A stretch of 41,939 nt of DNA from a virus. The notes beneath the pieces were generated by a model. The model was not told the DNA's origin, did no database searches, and saw nothing but the letters and a program-made list of their open reading frames with translations. Position numbers and translations under genes: made by a program. How positions within the stretch are numbered: the first letter of the stretch is position 1; the number at the start of each line of letters is the position of its first letter. The stretch is taken from positions 1-41,939 of IMG/VR virus record IMGVR_UViG_3300038303_000119. The stretch is one strand, 5' to 3'. Shown piece by piece: positions 1-6,865 of the stretch.

Positions 1-131
1 GACACTAACTCTACTATCAATCTGGACTCCCGGTATACTTCTGGAGGGGCATACGATTTCAGGTTTAGAGCGGGGGCTACAGAGTTGATGCGTATCGACG
101 CTTCCGGCAACGTAGGTATTGGTACGGCGAG
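1..131. repeat. Terminal redundancy: identical to 41809-41939 except one base
   Basis: Bases 1-131 reappear at the right end of the window. The only mismatch is base 127 (G here, A at 41935), which changes Ala to Thr in the fibre motif GIGT(A/T)S. The overlap includes sequence unique to this locus, not only the repeated fibre motif. A circularly closed assembly is the simplest explanation. A physical short direct terminal repeat is less likely because the overlap lies inside a coding sequence and ends within a repeated motif. Confidence 0.85.
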
Positions 132-807
132 TCCAGTTAGACTGTTTGATCTTTATAAGAGCACGTCTGACGAGGTATTCATTCATTTTGGCAATACAAC
201 TACTGGCGGGACTAGCAGCGATGGAGCACATGTCGGGATAGATAATAACGAGGATTTGCAAATATCCCAATTAGAGAGCGGGAAGTTGATTGAGTTTTGG
301 AATTCCGGGACACAAGCCCTGGTAATCGACTCCTCCGGCAACGTGGGTATTGGTACGGCGTCACCAACAAGTTCCAACGGCGGGCTTGACATAGCGAGTG
401 GCGGCAAGTCTCTGATAATAGGGGCGGATAGTTCGGCATCTACGAGGACAGACGCCACAAGCAAATACGCCGTGATTGGATCGCCACATTACACCAATGC
501 CGAGGAGCCGTTCGGTATGCTCGGCGCGCTGTCCTCTGCTACTGACAACACGCTGTTAATTGGTTCAGGTGTTGGGGTAACTACAAATCTATCAACAAAA
601 ATAAAATTCTACTGCGGGGCCACCACCACCACCACCGCATCGAGCGCAAGCGTTGAAATTCACCCGGGCGGCTATTTATTTCTAAACCACGCGACAGCAC
701 ATCTTGAATTTATTGACACCGGCACGGCGGCAGCAACAGAGTCGGGATGGGTTGAGGTTGAGGTGGGCGGGGCCACACAGTATATTAGAACCTATGCAAC
801 CAAATAA
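1..807 (+). CDS. Tail fibre protein, C-terminal part (continues the gene that starts at 41164)
   Basis: This is the 3' portion of a 483-residue fibre gene split by the linear cut of a circular genome. Base 1 is in frame with the ATG at 41164 through the 131-base terminal overlap, so the protein reads through without interruption. The portion here carries two copies of the fibre motif GNVGIGTASP (near bases 103-134 and 334-365), separated by beta-rich, Gly/Ser/Thr-rich fibre sequence. It ends in a short domain with the pattern GWVEVEVGG...YIRTYATK, a form common at the C-termini of fibre proteins. There is no S74 chaperone domain on this protein. Its likely role is a tail-tip side fibre or receptor contact, inferred from its place after the TipJ-like gene. 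No specific receptor can be inferred. Confidence 0.8.
   Translation, partial: DTNSTINLDSRYTSGGAYDFRFRAGATELMRIDASGNVGIGTASPVRLFDLYKSTSDEVFIHFGNTTTGGTSSDGAHVGIDNNEDLQISQLESGKLIEFWNSGTQALVIDSSGNVGIGTASPTSSNGGLDIASGGKSLIIGADSSASTRTDATSKYAVIGSPHYTNAEEPFGMLGALSSATDNTLLIGSGVGVTTNLSTKIKFYCGATTTTTASSASVEIHPGGYLFLNHATAHLEFIDTGTAAATESGWVEVEVGGATQYIRTYATK
103..134 (+). repeat. Fibre DNA repeat, copy 1 (encodes GNVGIGTASP)
   Basis: A stretch of about 30 bp containing GGTATTGGTACGGCGAGTCC. Nearly the same bases occur at 334-365, 3658-3686, 3862-3890, 41674-41705 and the window end. Codon choice is conserved along with the peptide, which points to recent duplication or gene conversion rather than protein convergence. 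Other GIGT-type motifs in the same genes (near 3421 and 4071) use different codons. Confidence 0.8.
334..365 (+). repeat. Fibre DNA repeat, copy 2
   Basis: Same repeat as at 103-134, with GTG for GTA in the Val codon and TCACC in place of AGTCC at the end. It lies in the same fibre gene, 231 bp downstream of copy 1. Confidence 0.75.
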
Positions 808-970
808 ATTCAAAATCGAACTAGAAGAGCAGGAGATTCAGCGTATTGCGGGGATCCTCGCGGAGTGGGTAAAGTTCAACGGAACGAACCCAAACGCCGT
901 AGCGGAGGCGGGCATACTTATCAGTAAATTGCAACACGCGCAAAAGTTAGAGATAGACAAAACAAGCTAA
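794..970 (+). CDS. Small helical protein of unknown function (58 aa)
   Basis: I start this gene at the ATG at 794, which overlaps the fibre stop by 14 bases and suggests translational coupling. The product, MQPNKFKIELEEQEIQRIAG..., is short, charged and predicted largely helical, with no Cys and no membrane segment. It lies between fibre genes, so a role in fibre folding or attachment is possible but is only inferred from position. A longer reading from 704 would overlap the fibre gene by about 100 bases and is less likely. Confidence 0.55.
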   Translation: MQPNKFKIELEEQEIQRIAGILAEWVKFNGTNPNAVAEAGILISKLQHAQKLEIDKTS

Positions 971-1004
971 TAATGGGTACTATTTGATAGGCGGGGGGTA
1001 AAAA

Positions 1005-1325
1005 ATGCGGATTCGGGTATACCAGGCACCGACAGAGGCAAAATCGACGGGGCTAGATAACGAAACAATGCCAACGGCAATCCACACCCCAGGCGGCGGC
1101 TACACACCTGTAAGAGTTATTTGTACTTGCACATCAGCAACGGGCATCTACTCACGCATAGGCGACACCACTTCTACCACGGCTTTAGACGTACTGCAAA
1201 ACGATCAGGTGGTCCTGGGCGTCAACGAGGGAACCATCATCAACTTAGACGAGATCAGCCGCACTACGTTTGATGGGGACTGGATCTTTTCAATGGATAA
1301 AGTAGAGGATGATAGGCTGATATGA
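1005..1325 (+). CDS. Tail-region protein of unknown function (106 aa)
   Basis: The ATG at 1005 follows a purine-rich ribosome site (GGGGGG, spacing about 6). The product is a soluble, beta-rich 106-residue protein beginning MRIRVYQAP and ending DWIFSMDKVEDDRLI. The pattern of short beta segments resembles small structural accessories of fibres, but I do not recognise the family. Its stop overlaps the ATG of the next gene (ATGA at 1322), so it is co-translated with the exported fibre-like protein. Confidence 0.65.
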   Translation: MRIRVYQAPTEAKSTGLDNETMPTAIHTPGGGYTPVRVICTCTSATGIYSRIGDTTSTTALDVLQNDQVVLGVNEGTIINLDEISRTTFDGDWIFSMDKVEDDRLI

Positions 1326-1861
1326 TCCGCGTCGTATTGCTCATACTTTTAGTCTCTTCAGCGTTTAGCTCTGGGAACCGTCGATCAAGTAACCTCAGAA
1401 GGTCAGCCACCAACGCCTCAAACGTCACCACAGGCACACTCCCTGTCGGCGTCTTGCCAAGTACCGGCACATGGACCACGGGCTTATCAATCACAACAAC
1501 TGGGACAATCAACGCCACCACGCTAATTGGTGATGGGTCGCAAATCTCAGGGATTACCCTAACGGGCGCATCAATTCCAAACTTCGCACGTAAGACCACG
1601 ACGTATACGGCGCAAGTCAGAGAAAGAATCATAACAGACACAAGCGGGGGCAGCATCAACATCACGCCTCCAGCGACGGGCGTGGGGGTATGGTTCGAGG
1701 TGTTCGCGGCAGAGGGGGCGTCTACTAATCCAGTACGCATCCTCACCAACGGCGACCCTATAAACTCACTTACAAATATAATCAGCATAGACGAAGACCG
1801 CGTAACAGCGCGTTTTGTGTATTTAGACGCATCGACCGGGTGGGCGATAACGTCACCATAA
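1322..1861 (+). CDS. Fibre-like protein with N-terminal signal peptide (179 aa)
   Basis: The protein opens with a short positive N-terminus and a hydrophobic core (MIRVVLLILLVSSAFSSG), which reads as a Sec signal peptide. Ser/Thr/Gly-rich fibre-type sequence follows (NVTTGTLPVGVLPSTGTW and similar), then a C-terminal beta domain from about residue 90 with the pattern TTTYTAQVRERIITDTSGGS...P. A related C-terminal domain ends the next gene (KTSGYTASAGEIVGVVSSGGS...). The ATG overlaps the previous stop. A tail-fibre component with an export signal is unusual, since virion fibres normally assemble in the cytoplasm. It may be an exported surface protein; this is inference. Confidence 0.7.
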   Translation: MIRVVLLILLVSSAFSSGNRRSSNLRRSATNASNVTTGTLPVGVLPSTGTWTTGLSITTTGTINATTLIGDGSQISGITLTGASIPNFARKTTTYTAQVRERIITDTSGGSINITPPATGVGVWFEVFAAEGASTNPVRILTNGDPINSLTNIISIDEDRVTARFVYLDASTGWAITSP

Positions 1862-1882
1862 TCATTCTCTTAGGGGGGAATC

Positions 1883-3175
1883 ATGAAATTTTTTAGACAA
1901 CATAAAAAGGCGCTGTCGTTTCTAACTATCGCGCTTTTCACTTTTCCAGCGTTCGCGCCTTTGTGGGCAGCCGATACCGCCTGGAGTGGATCATATATGC
2001 CTTGGAGTGGGCGCACCATTACTGGTGTAACCTCTTTTACTGCCACCACGTTAGGCGGCACAACCGCAAACATCACCACGCTAAACCTAACCAATGATTT
2101 AAGTGTAGCGAATGGTGGAACTGGATCCAGTACAGCAGGAGACGCCAGGACCGCCCTTGGTGTTGCTATTGGCTCCGACGTGCAAGGGTATGACGCAGAC
2201 CTGGCAGCTATTGGTGGCTTAACTTCCGCCGCTGACAAGCTCCCATATTTTACTGGATCAGGGACCGCAGATGTGGCCGACCTGTCCAGCTTTGCAAGGA
2301 CTTTCATTGACGACGCTAACGAGGCGACCTTGAAGGCTACTCTCAACATGGAGGCCGGAACGGACTTTCAGGCGTATGACGCAACCCTCGACGACTTCGC
2401 GGGGCTCTCTCCTACAGCCGGTAGGTTTATCTATGGTGATGGGTCAAACTTCACCGTTATAACTACCGCCACAGCCAAAACAAACTTGGGTTTAGTTATC
2501 GGGACTGACGTTCAAGCCTATGATGAGGAGCTTGCAGATGTTGCGGGGCTCTCTCCAACTGATAGTAATATCATTGTTGGTAATGGATCCGCTTTCGTTC
2601 TTGAGTCTGGTGCTACTGCTAGAACCTCTCTAGGTTTGACTATTGGTACAGACGTACAGGCATACCATGAGGAGCTTGCTAACTTAGTAGGCTTGACCAT
2701 GACAGACAGCTACTTTGCCGTTGGTGATGGATCCAATATAGTGATGGAAGACGCCGCAACTGCAAGAACGTCTATGGGCCTTGATACAATGGCGACCCAG
2801 GACAACACCAACGTAAACATCGACGGTGGGACCATCGACGGGGTAGCGATTGCCGGGTCAAGTTTTGCGGGGACCGTCAATCAGCAGGCATTGGTTAAGA
2901 CTTCCGGGTATACCGCAAGCGCCGGTGAAATTGTAGGCGTGGTTAGTTCAGGCGGCAGCTTTAGAGTTACTTTCCCAACGAACCCAACAGCAGGAGATTC
3001 GATCCAGATTGTTGACCTGGGACTTGCTCTTGAAACTAATAGCGTTGTACTAGACGCTGGAGAGGCAACCGACCATATGAACGGCACCACTCAAAGTCTC
3101 GACTTAGACTGGAATGGTTTAGATATTCGATGTGTGGCGACCAGCGTAACCGCGTGGTCATGCGCAGGATCATAA
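1883..3175 (+). CDS. Exported fibre-like repeat protein with signal peptide and ADTAWSGSY tag (430 aa)
   Basis: A strong ribosome site (AGGGGGGA) precedes the ATG. Residues 1 to about 29 form a clear Sec signal peptide: basic KKFRQHKK-like region, hydrophobic core, then APLWA before ADTAWSGSYMPWSGR. About four tandem repeats of roughly 48 residues follow (bases about 2155-2785), each with the pattern IGTDVQAYDEELADxAGL...VGDGS...ATARTSLGL. The C-terminal domain (GYTASAGEIVGVV... to the last residues CAGS) resembles that of the gene at 1322. The mature N-terminal tag is shared with the protein at 3199, although the DNA of the two tags has diverged. Probably a cell-surface or adhesion-type fibre; its presence in the virion is unproven. 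Confidence 0.75.
   Translation: MKFFRQHKKALSFLTIALFTFPAFAPLWAADTAWSGSYMPWSGRTITGVTSFTATTLGGTTANITTLNLTNDLSVANGGTGSSTAGDARTALGVAIGSDVQGYDADLAAIGGLTSAADKLPYFTGSGTADVADLSSFARTFIDDANEATLKATLNMEAGTDFQAYDATLDDFAGLSPTAGRFIYGDGSNFTVITTATAKTNLGLVIGTDVQAYDEELADVAGLSPTDSNIIVGNGSAFVLESGATARTSLGLTIGTDVQAYHEELANLVGLTMTDSYFAVGDGSNIVMEDAATARTSMGLDTMATQDNTNVNIDGGTIDGVAIAGSSFAGTVNQQALVKTSGYTASAGEIVGVVSSGGSFRVTFPTNPTAGDSIQIVDLGLALETNSVVLDAGEATDHMNGTTQSLDLDWNGLDIRCVATSVTAWSCAGS
2155..2785 (+). repeat. Four tandem ~144-bp coding repeats
   Basis: Inside the gene at 1883, four units of about 48 residues repeat the pattern (A/V/T)IGTDVQAYxxELAxxxGL(S/T)...GDGSxFV...ATARTSLGL. Unit 1 is degenerate and longer. Units 3 and 4 (about 2500-2640 and 2640-2783) are the closest pair. 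Such arrays usually form an extended beta shaft. Confidence 0.7.
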
Positions 3176-3198
3176 AGTAAAGTAGAAGGGGTGTAGAA

Positions 3199-4572
3199 GT
3201 GTTAGCATCATGTTTCCGCATTGTATCAACAGTCCTGTTGATATTTGGCTTCTTTGTCTACACCCCTACTTTTTACACAGCAGACACCGCGTGGTCCGGC
3301 TCCTACCTTCCCTGGTCAGGGCGCGACCTAACTATCAACTCCCTCTCTCTTTCTACTGACATTTCAAGCGCGGGGTATTTTTTTAATAATTCCGGCACGT
3401 CTTACATCACAGGCGGAGACTTTGGAATAGGCACGGCGTCTCCACAAAACCAAGGGCCGGGTTTCCAACTATCAGGGGCGCAGCCGGTCTTTATTTTCGA
3501 GGAGACGGGGGTTGCTGCGGATAATACCACCTGGGACGTGGGGATTTTCGCAGAGCAGTTGAGGTTTCGCTTAGTCAGCGACGCCTATGACTCAGCCACC
3601 AATTGGCTAACAATAGACCGCACGGGTAACACCGTTGATACAGTCGCTATTCCATCAGGCAACGTAGGTATTGGTACGGCGAGTCCTGGGGTAAAGTTAG
3701 ACGTTGAGAAATCTAGCCACGGCGTACTCGCTCAGTTCTCCGACACGGTCAATATTGTCCAAGTCGAAGGAGATGCCACGGGAGGAAGAGTAGGAACCTC
3801 TAGCAACCATGACCTTCGAATAAAAACGAATGATGTTGACCGTATTTACATTGAGAATGACGGCAACATAGGTATTGGTACGGCGAGTCCACAGCATTCA
3901 CTACACATCAACGCCGCTAACAAGCACATCATGTTCACTGATAGCGGGGGCACAGTAGATACACGCTCTTGGCAAGCCTACACGGACGGCACTACAAACA
4001 CTTTTTTAATCGGCACAGTAGACGACGACGGCACCAATCTTGGAAATAATTTCGCCATGTTGCGGAATGGGAGCGTAGGAATAGGGGACACAACGCCATC
4101 CTACCGTCTGCAGGTTGCGGGCGGCACAGTAGCAGGAGCAGGGGCATACGTAAACACCTCAGATAAGCGGCTTAAAAAAGACTTCCAAACCGTAGCACCA
4201 AAATCAGCTTGTGAAAAAATCGGACAACTTCAGCCCACACTTTTCAACTGGAGAACCAATTTCTATCAGTCCCAGGAACAGTACGCAAACTCAGTGGAAT
4301 ACTATGAAAAAGAGGTTGACGAGCACGGAGTACGAAGGAAGAAAACAGGCATGGTTCATGACACCCAATATAAAGACGTGAACCAACCAAGCGGGGAAAA
4401 AGATATTGGATTCCTTGCCCAAGATGTTCAGCCCGTCTTCCCCCAAGCGGTTTATGGATCAGAACAAAAAGGTTACACGATAGCGTACACAAAATTCATT
4501 CCCCTTATGATGGCTTGCATACAGCACCAACAGGCTCAAATCCTGGAGCTATTGAAAGGGCAGAAGCCATGA
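3199..4572 (+). CDS. Exported fibre-like protein with C-terminal S74 self-cleaving chaperone (457 aa)
   Basis: GTG start at 3199 after AGAAGGGG. Residues 1 to about 27 look like a signal peptide (CFRIVSTVLLIFGFFVYTPTFYT), followed by ADTAWSGSYLPWSGR, the same tag as in the preceding protein. The middle holds several GIGTASP-type fibre motifs, two of them in the conserved DNA repeat. The last about 140 residues are an intramolecular chaperone of the endosialidase/peptidase S74 family. It starts at SDKRLKKD, which holds the expected Ser/Lys dyad, followed by IGFLAQDVQPVFPQAV and Y.I.Y..FIPLMM. In this family the chaperone folds the trimer, then cuts itself off just before the Ser. The stop overlaps the next ATG. 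An exported S74 protein is unusual. Confidence 0.85.
   Translation: MLASCFRIVSTVLLIFGFFVYTPTFYTADTAWSGSYLPWSGRDLTINSLSLSTDISSAGYFFNNSGTSYITGGDFGIGTASPQNQGPGFQLSGAQPVFIFEETGVAADNTTWDVGIFAEQLRFRLVSDAYDSATNWLTIDRTGNTVDTVAIPSGNVGIGTASPGVKLDVEKSSHGVLAQFSDTVNIVQVEGDATGGRVGTSSNHDLRIKTNDVDRIYIENDGNIGIGTASPQHSLHINAANKHIMFTDSGGTVDTRSWQAYTDGTTNTFLIGTVDDDGTNLGNNFAMLRNGSVGIGDTTPSYRLQVAGGTVAGAGAYVNTSDKRLKKDFQTVAPKSACEKIGQLQPTLFNWRTNFYQSQEQYANSVEYYEKEVDEHGVRRKKTGMVHDTQYKDVNQPSGEKDIGFLAQDVQPVFPQAVYGSEQKGYTIAYTKFIPLMMACIQHQQAQILELLKGQKP
3658..3686 (+). repeat. Fibre DNA repeat, copy 3
   Basis: Encodes GNVGIGTASP within the S74 fibre gene. It is identical over about 29 bases to the copy at 103-134, although the two genes lie about 3.5 kb apart. 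Confidence 0.8.
3862..3890 (+). repeat. Fibre DNA repeat, copy 4
   Basis: Same repeat with ATA in place of GTA (GNIGIGTASP). It lies 204 bp downstream of copy 3 in the same gene. Confidence 0.8.
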
Positions 4573-4883
4573 GCGACGACATATCAGCCGAACTACGAAA
4601 CATCGACATTGCTACTATCAACGCCTCGGTTATCCGGCTAGAAGGCAAGGTCAGCACTTTAGCAGACCGCCAGGTGGAGGACCGCAGGGACAACCGGCGC
4701 ACGTTTGAAAAGCTCGACGTATCCTTAGACTCTATCGGCAAGTCTCTTGCAAAACTTGAGCGCTCAGAGGCGTCTATTGTGGCGATGGGCTGGACAACTG
4801 GTAAAGTCTTCGGGGCCATAACCGTCTCATGCGGCCTTGTGGCAACCGCCGTTACTGTCATTCTAAAGGTGGTCGGCGCGTAG
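4569..4883 (+). CDS. Coiled-coil protein with C-terminal membrane segment, holin/spanin-like (104 aa)
   Basis: I choose the ATG at 4569 because it overlaps the S74 gene stop (ATGA), giving translational coupling. Residues about 5-75 are heptad-rich and charged (INASVIRLEGKVSTLADRQ...). The C-terminus is a single hydrophobic segment, VFGAITVSCGLVATAVTVILKVV. This soluble coiled coil plus C-terminal anchor is seen in phage membrane proteins of lysis regions. The family cannot be named. The following genes (3TM-type holin, lipoprotein) support a lysis or envelope role. Confidence 0.6.
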   Translation: MSDDISAELRNIDIATINASVIRLEGKVSTLADRQVEDRRDNRRTFEKLDVSLDSIGKSLAKLERSEASIVAMGWTTGKVFGAITVSCGLVATAVTVILKVVGA

Positions 4884-4920
4884 TGGTCGTAAACAAACCC
4901 TACATGAAAGACTGGGATAA

Positions 4921-5160
4921 GTGAAGGCCTACACGTCAGGGAAGGCAAGAGAGGCCCAAGAACAGGCTAAGAAGGCGCTAAAAGAGCGAACAAATAGAAA
5001 CTCAGTATTACTACAAGATGTCAGATGTGAGAAGTGTGCGTTGTGGCGCTCAAAGACGAATATATCAGGGCGTTGTGTCGCACAAGCTAAACCGCTCTAC
5101 ACATCTGCAAAATGGGGGCAAGACTGCCTCAACTACCAACAATATCAAGTTACAGAATAG
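4921..5160 (+). CDS. Small Cys-rich protein, probable zinc binding (79 aa)
   Basis: Starts at a GTG at 4921 with no convincing ribosome site. The upstream ATG at 4903 gives only a six-codon reading. The N-terminal third is a charged helix (SGKAREAQEQAKKALKERTNRN). The C-terminal half has four cysteines, CEKCALW...GRCVAQ...GQDC, a probable zinc knuckle. Function unknown. It sits in the chain of small genes between the fibre and holin genes. Confidence 0.5.
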   Translation: MKAYTSGKAREAQEQAKKALKERTNRNSVLLQDVRCEKCALWRSKTNISGRCVAQAKPLYTSAKWGQDCLNYQQYQVTE

Positions 5161-5169
5161 GGGTTAACG

Positions 5170-5526
5170 ATGGGATTTTTGCGCAAGCTATGGGAAAAAT
5201 TAAAGCGGCCTTCAAAAGAGGTCATCAAGTCATCAGGGGTTCAACTGGCGACAGAGTTAGTGCGGGTATTTCTGGAGGGAATAGGGGAGATGTTGATAGA
5301 CCGTAACACCCGCAAGAGATTACGACAGCTCAACCAGGAAAAGTCGGGATTAGAGTTGGCCGTCAAAGAGCGGGCAATCGACTACATGACAGAACGTGCG
5401 ATCAACGTAACTTTGATAAAGCTACTTCAAGAACTAGGCAAGAGCGACGAGGAGATTCAGAAGTATATCGCGCTGCACTATGTCGAAGTGAAGGAAGCCG
5501 ACTTAGGAATCCTTGAGGTGCTGTAG
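5170..5526 (+). CDS. Unknown helical protein (118 aa)
   Basis: ATG at 5170 after AGGGG. The product is highly charged and mostly helical (MGFLRKLWEKLKRPSKEVIKSS...). It has an amphipathic N-terminus and a middle segment LVRVFLEGIGEMLID that could lie on a membrane, but no clear transmembrane span. Its TAG stop shares a base with the GTG start of the holin-like gene, so the two are co-translated. Confidence 0.6.
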   Translation: MGFLRKLWEKLKRPSKEVIKSSGVQLATELVRVFLEGIGEMLIDRNTRKRLRQLNQEKSGLELAVKERAIDYMTERAINVTLIKLLQELGKSDEEIQKYIALHYVEVKEADLGILEVL

Positions 5527-6098
5527 TGTTGGACTGGATCCCGGTCATAGGTCCGGCGTTAAAGAAGATCACAAGTCGTATCACTGATAAAGTAATACCC
5601 GATAGAGTCGGCAGGGCCGAGAGAAAGCGCCATGAGCTAGAGTTAGACATTTTAGAGAGGCAAACACGGCTTGCGGAGGCGCAGAGCCCGTCGATCATCA
5701 CGTCAGGATGGCGGCCTGGGTATATGTGGCTCGTGTTGGCTGTGTTGGCTTATAACCACTTCATGTACGAGTTTATCTTGATGTGGCAGAACGGCGCATT
5801 TCATCGGATCATACTACCGCCTGAAGTGTGGCAGTTATTAAGCGTAGTTGCCGGGGTGTATGGTGTTGGCAGATCCGTGGAGAAAATGGGCGCGGTAAGG
5901 CATAAGGCGCAACTCATTCACAGGCACTTAAAAGAGGGCGGTATACAAGTAGACCAATCCGCCGGGAAAACGTCTAGGATCACATCTAATGGATCCATGA
6001 CACGATACTCTTGCGAGTGTGGACATAGTTGGAGCCCAACAACTCCAGGTACTAAAGAGCCTTGCAGTAAATGCGGGGTATGGTTTGAGCCGTTATGA
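5526..6098 (+). CDS. 3TM-type holin with C-terminal zinc ribbon (190 aa)
   Basis: GTG start overlapping the previous stop (TAGTG). The N-terminus LDWIPVIGPALKKI is amphipathic. SGWRPGYMWLVLAVLAYNHF and the later segment VWQLLSVVAGVYGVGRSVEKMG match the pattern of the 3TM holin family first described from gene-transfer-agent clusters. An extra C-terminal domain from about residue 155 has CECGHSW...CSKCGVWF, a C-x-C...C-x2-C zinc ribbon not usual for holins. A TM-anchored holin with a cytoplasmic metal-binding tail is an inference. Its stop overlaps the next ATG. Confidence 0.65.
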   Translation: MLDWIPVIGPALKKITSRITDKVIPDRVGRAERKRHELELDILERQTRLAEAQSPSIITSGWRPGYMWLVLAVLAYNHFMYEFILMWQNGAFHRIILPPEVWQLLSVVAGVYGVGRSVEKMGAVRHKAQLIHRHLKEGGIQVDQSAGKTSRITSNGSMTRYSCECGHSWSPTTPGTKEPCSKCGVWFEPL

Positions 6099-6325
6099 GT
6101 GAGAAGTTTGAGTTAATATCCATCGAGAAAGACCATTATAAAGCTGGTGTTTATTTGTTTCGGATCCATCACTGGACATTGCCGGATGCGCCGGACGTGT
6201 TCATCGAAATGCGGATAGCCCGCTCAATGTTCGAGGGCGGGAACCTATTGATAAAAGATAAGGCGCTTTTGAAGGGCGCTAAAGATGTGTTTTATATATG
6301 TGGGGGTAAGTCATGCGTAAAGTGA
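6095..6325 (+). CDS. Unknown small protein (76 aa)
   Basis: ATG at 6095 overlaps the holin stop (ATGA). The sequence MSEKFELISIEKDHYKAGVYLFRIHHW... is soluble and ends GGKSCVK. No family recognised. The lipoprotein gene starts inside its 3' end, so it belongs to the same translationally coupled chain. Confidence 0.55.
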   Translation: MSEKFELISIEKDHYKAGVYLFRIHHWTLPDAPDVFIEMRIARSMFEGGNLLIKDKALLKGAKDVFYICGGKSCVK

Positions 6326-6453
6326 TTCTTTTGATAGTGTGTTTGTGTATGGTGGTAGCGGCTGGCTGTGGCGGTAAAAAGGGAAACCTGGAACCTCAAG
6401 GCCAGTTGCGGGTGATGGGATTTAGTTCACAAGGGCATTATGTAGTATACTGA
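6313..6453 (+). CDS. Small lipoprotein, o-spanin (Rz1)-like (46 aa)
   Basis: A 46-codon gene overlapping the previous one by 13 bases. The product is MRKVILLIVCLCMVVAAGC followed by GGKKGNLEP... The basic start, hydrophobic core and AAGC lipobox predict lipidation of Cys19 and a mature peptide of about 28 residues. A tiny lipoprotein at the end of a membrane/lysis gene chain resembles an outer-membrane spanin (Rz1-like). No clear i-spanin partner with Rz features is present next to it. This gene also argues for a host with an outer membrane or at least a lipoprotein pathway. Confidence 0.65.
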   Translation: MRKVILLIVCLCMVVAAGCGGKKGNLEPQGQLRVMGFSSQGHYVVY

Positions 6454-6475
6454 TACAGCTCTGCAAAGCACACAG

Positions 6476-6513
6476 GCGCTCTGTCCAACTCTCTTCGGCC
6501 AGGGCGCTTTTTT
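6476..6513 (+). terminator. Rho-independent terminator of the late operon
   Basis: Stem GCGCTCTG (6476-6483) with CAGGGCGC (6500-6507), eight pairs with one G-U, a 16-base loop, then six T. It lies just after the lipoprotein stop and closes the late unit. Confidence 0.8.
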
Positions 6514-6533
6514 ATTCCTGCGAAAATAACTCA

Positions 6534-6589
6534 AACTATTTTATATATTAGGGTATACAGTGGGTCATATTATCGGGTATACTATTTAT
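6534..6589 (+). promoter_or_regulatory. Promoter/operator module A (GGGTATAC pair)
   Basis: Contains AAACTATTTTATA, then GGGTATACA (6551-6559), then CGGGTATACT (6574-6583). TATACT at 6578-6583 is a good -10. Upstream, TATACA (6554-6559), 18 bases away, can serve as a -35 or an operator. The layout recurs before 7459. The -10 is followed after six bases by ATG at 6590. Confidence 0.6.
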
Positions 6590-6856
6590 ATGAGATCGGA
6601 AACAAACAGGACACAGGAGAATGAAATGAAAAACCAAAAAACATATGTATGTTCATGCGGTTGTGAATTTGCACAGCCGTATTGTAAAGAGTGCGAAGAA
6701 ATTCTAGCCTCTGGCCCGGCAAGAAACATAGCAGCATACCATGATGTGGTTTCAAAGCAATATCGCCCATCTTCTGAGCCATTTAATCCATTCAACTTCG
6801 ATTGTGATATTGATGATCTACCAGCGTTCCCACCATCGTATGGAAAGATAATATAG
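6590..6856 (+). CDS. Small zinc-ribbon protein with two in-frame starts (76 or 88 aa)
   Basis: Two starts are plausible. ATG at 6626 has a good ribosome site (AGGAGA, spacing 5) and gives MKNQKTYVCSCGC..., 76 residues. ATG at 6590 lies exactly six bases after TATACT and would be the first base of a leaderless mRNA, adding 12 residues in frame. The protein begins with a zinc knuckle, CSCGCEFAQPYCKECEE (C-x-C-x-C...C-x2-C), and ends with an acidic/proline-rich tail DCDIDDLPAFPP. Function unknown. It is first in a short unit with the genes at 6866 and 7156. Confidence 0.6.
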   Translation: MRSETNRTQENEMKNQKTYVCSCGCEFAQPYCKECEEILASGPARNIAAYHDVVSKQYRPSSEPFNPFNFDCDIDDLPAFPPSYGKII

Positions 6857-6865
6857 AGACAGGGT

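Noticed and set aside
1-131. Physical direct terminal repeats of the virion DNA
   Set aside because: The overlap lies in the middle of a fibre gene and carries a mismatch; a circular assembly cut is simpler. The terminase type suggests cos ends near 22.6-22.9 kb.
183-464. Opposite-strand readings across the fibre and structural genes
   Set aside because: These are shadows of strongly coding plus-strand genes with family motifs. None has a ribosome site or recognisable domain.
3421-4110. Diversity-generating retroelement target in the fibre genes
   Set aside because: There is no reverse transcriptase gene and no template/variable repeat pair with adenine-specific differences; the differences among fibre repeats are not A-directed.
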